Part shown: piece by piece, positions 59,278-64,000 of the stretch
How the letters are laid out: each line of letters opens with the position of its first letter
Numbering within the stretch: the first letter of the stretch is position 1
Assembly (NCBI RefSeq): GCF_001012815.1
Contig: NZ_JYJP01000144.1
Span: 1 to 64,000, forward strand
Direction: 5' to 3'
Source: Vibrio mexicanus
GTDB taxonomy: Bacteria > Pseudomonadota > Gammaproteobacteria > Enterobacterales > Vibrionaceae
Length of the DNA: 64,000 nt
The notes under the pieces: generated by a model
The model's database searches: none
What the model was told of the DNA's origin: nothing
What the model saw: the letters and a program-made list of their open reading frames with translations, nothing else
Made by a program: the position numbers and the translations under genes

Positions 59278-60378
59278 TTAAGTTGGCGTATTGATTTGGC
59301 CTGTTGTTAAAGGCTCAACATCCACGTCTGCCACTTCTTCGATGAACTCTTCAACGACTTGTTCGACTTGCTGGTCGTCTTGCTTGAAGTAGGCAAGGTG
59401 GAACACAGCATCACCTTCGTTTACTAGCGGCAATGTTTGCTGACCAATAACGATCCCGCCTTTGTTCGCTTTCAGCTCGATCTCACTGTGACCAAGCGGG
59501 GCGCTAATGTAAGCCAGTACTTGGCCCGCTTCTACCTTATCACCCAAGGTCACTACGGTACGTAAGATGCCATCGCTTTCTGCACGCAGCCAGCTGGTGG
59601 ATTTCGCAATTACCGACTCTGGTAACTTCTTACGGCGGCCTCTGAGCATACCAATAGCCTGCATCACACGTTGCACGCCGATGAAGCCAGCATTGATGCA
59701 GATTGGCTCAAATCGCAGTGCTTCACCCGCTTCGTAGGTAAGAACTGGAATATTGAGCTTTTCAGCTTCACTGCGCAGCGAACCATCGCGCAGTGGTGAA
59801 TCAACAATCACAGGCGTACCGAATGCTTGCGCAATGCGCAGTGTTTCTGGGTTGCTCAGATCGGCTCTCAACTGAGGCAGGTTGGTGCGATGAATGGCGC
59901 CTGTATGCAAATCGAGAATATAGTCACATCGCTTAGCTACTTGTGAGAAGAACGTGTTCGCCATGCGAGAGGCGAGCGAACCTTTCTCACTGCCCGGAAA
60001 GCAGCGGTTAAGATCGCGTCTGTCCGGTAAGTAACGAGATTTGTGAATAAAGCCAAATACGTTGACGATTGGCACCGCAATCACGGTGCCACGCAGTTTA
60101 CTGGCATCAATGGTATTGATCAGCTGACGCACAACCTCAACACCATTGAGCTCATCGCCATGAATTGCTGCGTTGACCATCAAAACAGGGCCAGCGTACT
60201 GGCCGTTGATGATTTCGACAGGAATCGACAGCGGTGAATGGGTGTAAAGCTTAGCGGCTTCTAATTCAACAACTTGTCTTTGCCCTGGTGCAATTAACTC
60301 ACCTAAAAATTCGAACGCTTGGTTCTTTTTAGCCTTTGCCACGAGTTTTGGTCCTTTTGCTTGCTGCATTTTTCTCAA
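59278..60378 (-). CDS. Succinylglutamate desuccinylase/aspartoacylase-family zinc hydrolase
   Basis: 366 residues. Zinc-binding HxxE in NAAIHGDELNGVEVV and a later His in DYILDLHTGAIHRTN; arginine-rich substrate segment SRYLPDRRDLNRCFPG. The C-terminal about 100 residues form a lipoyl-like beta domain, and a Glu/Val-rich acidic tail follows. Its start overlaps the rimK 3' end by about 50 nt. Because it is third in a rimB-rimK unit, it may act on glutamate-tailed products rather than on succinylglutamate (inference). Confidence 0.85.
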   Translation of the reverse strand: MRKMQQAKGPKLVAKAKKNQAFEFLGELIAPGQRQVVELEAAKLYTHSPLSIPVEIINGQYAGPVLMVNAAIHGDELNGVEVVRQLINTIDASKLRGTVIAVPIVNVFGFIHKSRYLPDRRDLNRCFPGSEKGSLASRMANTFFSQVAKRCDYILDLHTGAIHRTNLPQLRADLSNPETLRIAQAFGTPVIVDSPLRDGSLRSEAEKLNIPVLTYEAGEALRFEPICINAGFIGVQRVMQAIGMLRGRRKKLPESVIAKSTSWLRAESDGILRTVVTLGDKVEAGQVLAYISAPLGHSEIELKANKGGIVIGQQTLPLVNEGDAVFHLAYFKQDDQQVEQVVEEFIEEVADVDVEPLTTGQINTPT

Positions 60379-61233
60379 TGAATTCTACAATTATGCCAGC
60401 AACATCTTTGCCTGTTGCCGCTTCAATACCTTCAAGACCTGGTGATGAGTTCACCTCCATCACCAGTGGGCCACGCTCGGAACGAAGAAGGTCAACACCT
60501 GCTACGTTCAAACCCATTGCTTTAGCGGCAGCAATGGCAGTGCGACGCTCTTCTGGAGTGATTTTAACCAGAGATGCAGTGCCACCACGGTGAAGGTTAG
60601 AACGAAACTCGCCTTCAGCCCCTTGACGCTTCATTGCTGCAATTACTTTGTCGCCAATGACGAAGCAGCGAATGTCCGCGCCGCCCGCTTCTTTGATGTA
60701 CTCTTGCACCATGATGTTTGCTTTTAGGCCCATGAAGGCTTCTACGACGCTTTCTGCCGCTTTGCGTGTTTCCGCTAGCACCACACCAATACCTTGAGTC
60801 CCCTCAAGCAGTTTAATTACAACTGTGCACCGCCCACCATTTCTAGTAGGTCTTTTACGTCATCCGGCTTACTTGCAAAGCCAGTAATCGGCATACCAAT
60901 ACCTTTGCGTGACAGCAGTTGCATTGAGCGCAGTTTATCGCGGGAGCGAGTGATCGCTACCGATTCGTTCACTGGGTATACGCCCATCATTTCGAACTGA
61001 CGCAGTACTGCTGTGCCGTAGAAAGTCACTGAGGCACCGATACGAGGAATGATCGCATCGAAGTCTGAAAGCTCTTCACCTTTGAAGTGGATTTCAGGCT
61101 TGTCTGAGTTGATATTCATATAACAGCGCAGTGCATCAATAACTTTAACTTCATGGCCACGACTCTCAATCGCTTCGATCAAGCGTTTTGTAGAGTAAAG
61201 ATTAGCGTTACGTGAAAGAATACCAATTTTCAT
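60329..61233 (-). CDS. rimK: RimK, ribosomal S6 glutamate ligase (one frame break)
   Basis: ATP-grasp ligase that adds glutamates to the C-terminus of ribosomal protein S6. Start MKIGILSRNANLYSTKRL; ATP-grasp motifs NIMVQEYIKEAGGADIRCFV and LVMEVNSSPGLEGIE. One C is missing near 60825; restoring it reads [20 protein letters not shown] and gives 301 residues, the family length. Its start overlaps the rimB stop (TAATG). Confidence 0.95.
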
Positions 61234-61673
61234 TATTTGCTCTCCTCGAAAGCGATTAGAAATGACTCAACAGGGTCAACAATAATTCGGTTGCGCATTG
61301 CGGTGCGCCCTAGCAGCATACGAAATGCCATGTCTTCGCGGTTTGTTAGTGTGACTTCGATAGGCCAACTTTCTCCGCCAAGGTGAAGCTGTGTTTCAAT
61401 AACAAAGCGAGTAGACTCGTGACCACCAGAGTCACGCACCACGCGCTGATCAATCACCGGTGCTTCACACATCACTTCCACGTCCTGATTGTGTTGAATA
61501 GGGTGAATCCAGAAGCGGACCCACAGAGCTTGATCCCTGTTGAAGCTCTCTACTTTGAATGCGTGCAAGCATGATGTTCGTGCTCCGGTATCAATTTTTG
61601 CGTTAATTTTGTCGATACCAAGCTCTGGCAAGCTCATTGTTTCTCGCCAGCCGACAATCATTTTTTCTTTCAT
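61233..61673 (-). CDS. rimB: RimB-like small aspartic (retropepsin-type) protease
   Basis: 146 residues of the Zn_protease/RimB family. It carries the retropepsin-like DTGA motif in NAKIDTGARTSCLHAF, and RMLLGRTAMRNRIIVDP near the end. In Pseudomonas RimB acts with RimK in controlling S6 glutamylation. Here it is the first gene of a rimB-rimK-desuccinylase-like unit, which supports the same role. Confidence 0.85.
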   Translation of the reverse strand: MKEKMIVGWRETMSLPELGIDKINAKIDTGARTSCLHAFKVESFNRDQALWVRFWIHPIQHNQDVEVMCEAPVIDQRVVRDSGGHESTRFVIETQLHLGGESWPIEVTLTNREDMAFRMLLGRTAMRNRIIVDPVESFLIAFEESK

Positions 61674-61792
61674 TGCAGTACTAATGTTCTAATAGAGAAT
61701 TAAAGGCCAATGTTAGGAAAAACGTTAGCCCACCGATAAAACTAAAAGTGTTGTGGCCGTAGCCAAAAGAGTGTTATCGCTTGAAGAAGGCA

Positions 61793-61957
61793 ATGGTGAT
61801 TAGACAGATAAATTGCCTTAGGTGCTTCAAGGTGGGGGACTGTATCAAGGTAAATGAAAGCTGGCTAACGAATAAAAATGACCATCTCGACAAAGAATTT
61901 TTATCATTAATTGAGCGTCAAGTTGATATCAAATGGTTACAAAAAGCCGGCATGTAG
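61793..61957 (+). CDS. Candidate small protein, 54 residues
   Basis: ATG 61793 to TAG 61955-61957. Product starts MVIRQINCLRCFKVGDCIKV (cysteines C-x2-C-x6-C) and ends LDKEFLSLIERQVDIKWLQK followed by AGM. Amino-acid use is protein-like. AAGAAGG is close upstream. Its stop codon lies inside the pepD terminator of the other strand. Unrecognised; could be a chance ORF. Confidence 0.4.
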   Translation: MVIRQINCLRCFKVGDCIKVNESWLTNKNDHLDKEFLSLIERQVDIKWLQKAGM

Positions 61958-61964
61958 CCGGCTT
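61944..61964 (-). terminator. Terminator after pepD
   Basis: Stem AAGCCGGC/GCCGGCTT (61944-61951 and 61957-61964), continuing on the minus strand into five Ts, 34 nt past the pepD stop. Confidence 0.85.
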
Positions 61965-61997
61965 GATTTGGTGTTTTAAAGTGCTGTTTTAGAAGCG

Positions 61998-63469
61998 TTA
62001 GGCTTTCTCAGGAATCGCTTCAAGTAGCGCGACCATTTGCTCCCAGAATAGCGCAACGGTGTCGATCTTCACTTTCTCATCAGGTGAGTGTGGGAATTTA
62101 ATCGTTGGGCCAAATGACACCATATCCATCTCTGGGTAAGGTTTCTTAAATAGGCCACACTCAAGACCTGCGTGGATAACCATGATGTTTGGTTTGTGAC
62201 CGTAGATGCCTTCATACATTTCACGAAAGATTGCCATGATTTCAGAATCTGCATCTGGTTTCCAACCCGGGTACGCACCAGAAAATGCCATGTTCGCACC
62301 TGCTAGTTCTGCCACTGAGTTAAGCATGCCTTCGACTTGGCTGCGGCCTGAATCGATCAGTGAACGAATCAGACAAAGAACCGTGACTGTGTCTTCTTCT
62401 GTTGTAATAACGCCAACGTTAAGAGAGGTCTCTACTACACCTTCAATCTCATCGCTCATACGGATAACTCCGTTTGGACACGCATTAAGTGCCGCGATGA
62501 AACGTTGTTGATCGCCTTCTGCAAACATAGGGGATTGAGTTTCAACGACTTCGTTAAAGGTAACGATGTCTGTTTCAATTTTGCCTAGCTCAGACTTGAT
62601 CAAGCTAGTGTAGTGCTCGAACAGCTCTGCCAGTTTTGCTTCGTTGCTTGTAGGAACGGCAACCGTGATGAAGGCTTCGCGAGGGATTGCATTACGCAAG
62701 CTACCGCCACGGAATTCAACTAAGCGAAGGCCAAGCTCTTTAGCGTGGCCAGCGAGGAATCGTGCAATCAGTTTGTTTGCATTGCCGCGGCCGGTGTGAA
62801 TGTCACAACCAGAGTGACCGCCTTTTAGGCCTTTCAGTGTTAACTGACGCACCGAGTAATCAGCCGGGATGCTTCGCGTGCGATGTTGAAGGTCATTGCG
62901 CCGTCAATACCACCTGCACAACCCATGTAGACTTCGCCTTCTTGCTCCGAGTCGGTATTAAGCAGGATATCGCCTTCTAACCAACCTGCTTCAAGGCCGA
63001 ATGCGCCTGTCATGCCTGCTTCTTCATCTACCGTAAGTAGAACTTCAATTGGGCCGTGTTTGATTTCATTAGACGCCAGTACCGCCAGACAAGAAGCCAT
63101 ACCCATGCCGTTATCCGCACCAAGCGTTGTACCTTTTGCGGTTACCCATTCGCCATCGATGTATGGTTGGATTGGATCTTTTGTGAAGTCGTGGTCTGTG
63201 TCTTCGTTCTTTTGCGGAACCATATCAATATGCGCTTGAAGAACGACGCCTTTCTTGTTTTCCATGCCTGCAGTTGCTGGCTTTTTAATGAATACGTTGC
63301 CAGTAGGGTCGCGACGAACGTCTAGACCTTGCTCTGTAGCCCAATTCACAATGTACTGTGCAAGTTCCTCTTCGTGCTTAGAAGGGTGAGGGATAGAACA
63401 GATTTTATCGAAGAACTGCCAAAGTGTTGCTGGTGACAGTTGGCTAATCTCAGAGTGGAATTCAGACAC
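61998..63469 (-). CDS. pepD: Aminoacyl-histidine dipeptidase PepD (one frame break)
   Basis: Repaired 490 residues. M20-family metallopeptidase that cleaves dipeptides such as Xaa-His. Metal-site motifs VLQAHIDMVPQKNEDTDHD, TTLGADNGMGMASCLAV and LLTVDEEAGMTGAFGLE are intact, as is KGLKGGHSGCDIHTGRGNAN. One base (probably A) is missing near 62880; adding it reads REAIPADYSVRQLTLKG. Cytosolic. Confidence 0.94.
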
Positions 63470-63748
63470 AGATGACTCCTATTTGAATGATTTTTCAGAC
63501 TTTAATTGTGCAATTTAATGATCTAATAGTTTGAACAACCAAGCCTGGCTAACTTGGTAGAGACTTAGCATACCACTCTCTGGCGAAAGCGAATAGTTTT
63601 CACTTGACGTATTTGAAGCCAAATTGATGCAAGTTATTAAGGAAAAGTGTCGCTATTACAAGGTGTGCATATTAAAGGCGGCCGGTTACTGTTATTTTTG
63701 TAATTTAATTACACAAACCGCACTTAAAGTGAGGTCTGATAAATTTTT

Positions 63749-63764
63749 TGTGATTTTTATCACC
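63749..63764 (+). promoter_or_regulatory. CRP-type site
   Basis: TGTGATTTTTATCACC is a TGTGA-N6-TCAC near-palindrome set in T-rich flanks. It lies just upstream of the -35 element described next. Confidence 0.72.
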
Positions 63765-63771
63765 TTTTTTG

Positions 63772-63800
63772 TTGTAATTAAATTTCTTGGTGGTATATTA
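63772..63800 (+). promoter_or_regulatory. Sigma-70-type promoter
   Basis: -35 TTGTAA (63772-63777) and -10 TATATT (63795-63800) are 17 bp apart. The predicted start is near 63807, directly at a CTTCG-GAAA-CGAAG hairpin. The CRP site is centred about 50 bp upstream of it. Confidence 0.65.
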
Positions 63801-63806
63801 AACACA

Positions 63807-63908
63807 ACTTCGGAAACGAAGAGAAAATGCTCAAAGGATGAGTCCGTATATCGCCTCCAAGGAACCGAGAAATCAACGTTTGTTTAATTTGATTTATAGG
63901 TGATAGTT
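63807..63908 (+). ncRNA. Structured leader with GGA-containing elements
   Basis: Hairpin CTTCG/CGAAG with GAAA loop (63809-63822), hairpin CTCA/TGAG with loop AAGGA (63831-63843), and a further CAAGGAAC at 63859-63866. AGGTGA then precedes an ATG at 63909. GGA in hairpin loops is the form bound by CsrA/RsmA; that role is inference. Confidence 0.35.
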
Positions 63909-63995
63909 ATGAAAGGTTTACCTTCTGCAATGTTCTGGTCAAACAGCTCTGTTTACACTAGCAACTTTGTATACCCTACTTGCTTCGGTCGATAA
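63909..63995 (+). CDS. 28-codon ORF at the right edge
   Basis: ATG 63909 to TAA 63993-63995. Product starts MKGLPSAMFWSNSSVYTSNF and ends in PTCFGR, rich in aromatic and serine residues. It has a good ribosome site AGGTGA and a CRP-type promoter upstream. It may be a leader peptide, a small protein, or the beginning of a larger gene cut by another frame error; the window ends five bases later. Confidence 0.45.
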   Translation: MKGLPSAMFWSNSSVYTSNFVYPTCFGR

Positions 63996-64000
63996 GATTT

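Noticed and set aside
63874..63883. PurR-like core TCAACGTTTG
   Set aside because: Matches only the centre of the PurR box; the outer bases do not fit and the position inside the leader is unusual.
63624..63887. 87-codon frame upstream of the right-edge ORF
   Set aside because: It crosses the CRP site, the promoter and the leader hairpins, has no good ribosome site, and reads as low-complexity hydrophobic sequence.

Overview
The window is chromosomal DNA of a Vibrio (Vibrionaceae). The evidence is the complete Na+-translocating NADH:quinone reductase operon with apbE and nqrM, an OmpK-type outer-membrane protein, a phoBR-pst-phoU block with unusually large permeases, a secreted GH18 chitinase with chitin-binding modules, and Vibrio-like versions of RecBCD, MltA, TcdA/CsdE/CsdA and RimK. 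The species cannot be fixed from this stretch. It is mostly core genome: I saw no insertion sequence, integrase, prophage, integron or CRISPR array.

Layout: 0.1-0.5 kb, tRNA-Trp followed by two decayed tRNA-plus-terminator modules. 0.6-4.3 kb, mepA, then yfhL, trhP and rdgC on the minus strand. 4.4-13.1 kb, phoB-phoR-pstS-pstC-pstA-pstB-phoU with a Pho box before phoB and another before pstC. 13.1-18.3 kb, an outer-membrane protein, two LysR regulators, cutC, SOS-controlled yebG and a TDT-family transporter. 18.4-28.2 kb, recC, recB, recD, with a hairpin-rich 428-bp spacer between recC and recB. 28.2-33.0 kb, a 59-residue ORF, argA with tandem ARG boxes, a DUF2850 protein, mltA, tcdA and csdE. 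33.2-40.8 kb (minus strand), csdA-yajL-panE, ompK, ampG, ppiA-yajG, rlmG. 41-49 kb, bolA, nqrABCDEF, apbE, nqrM. 49-57.5 kb, a two-receiver diguanylate cyclase, SOS-controlled dinB, a RecQ-like helicase, a Gre-family protein, a YggN-like protein and the chitinase. 57.8-64 kb, a sodium:solute symporter behind a TrpR-like operator, a rimB-rimK-desuccinylase-like cluster, pepD, and at the right edge a CRP-type promoter with a structured leader and a 28-codon ORF.

The overriding technical fact is that at least 20 reading-frame breaks interrupt 16 otherwise intact, mostly conserved or essential-type genes (mepA x2, phoU, an outer-membrane gene, yebG, recC x3, recB, mltA, ampG, nqrA, nqrF, dinB, a gre-like gene, a yggN-like gene, the chitinase x2, rimK, pepD). 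Almost all are repaired by restoring one base, often in a short run of identical bases, and the repaired genes regain the usual family length. I therefore annotate these as whole genes with probable sequencing indels, not as pseudogenes.

Functional themes are phosphate sensing and uptake (PhoBR-Pst), recombination and SOS repair (RecBCD, RdgC, DinB, YebG, RecQ-like), sodium-motive respiration with its flavinylation and iron-delivery helpers, tRNA modification and sulfur trafficking (TrhP, TcdA, CsdA/E), cell-wall turnover (MepA, MltA, AmpG) and chitin use.
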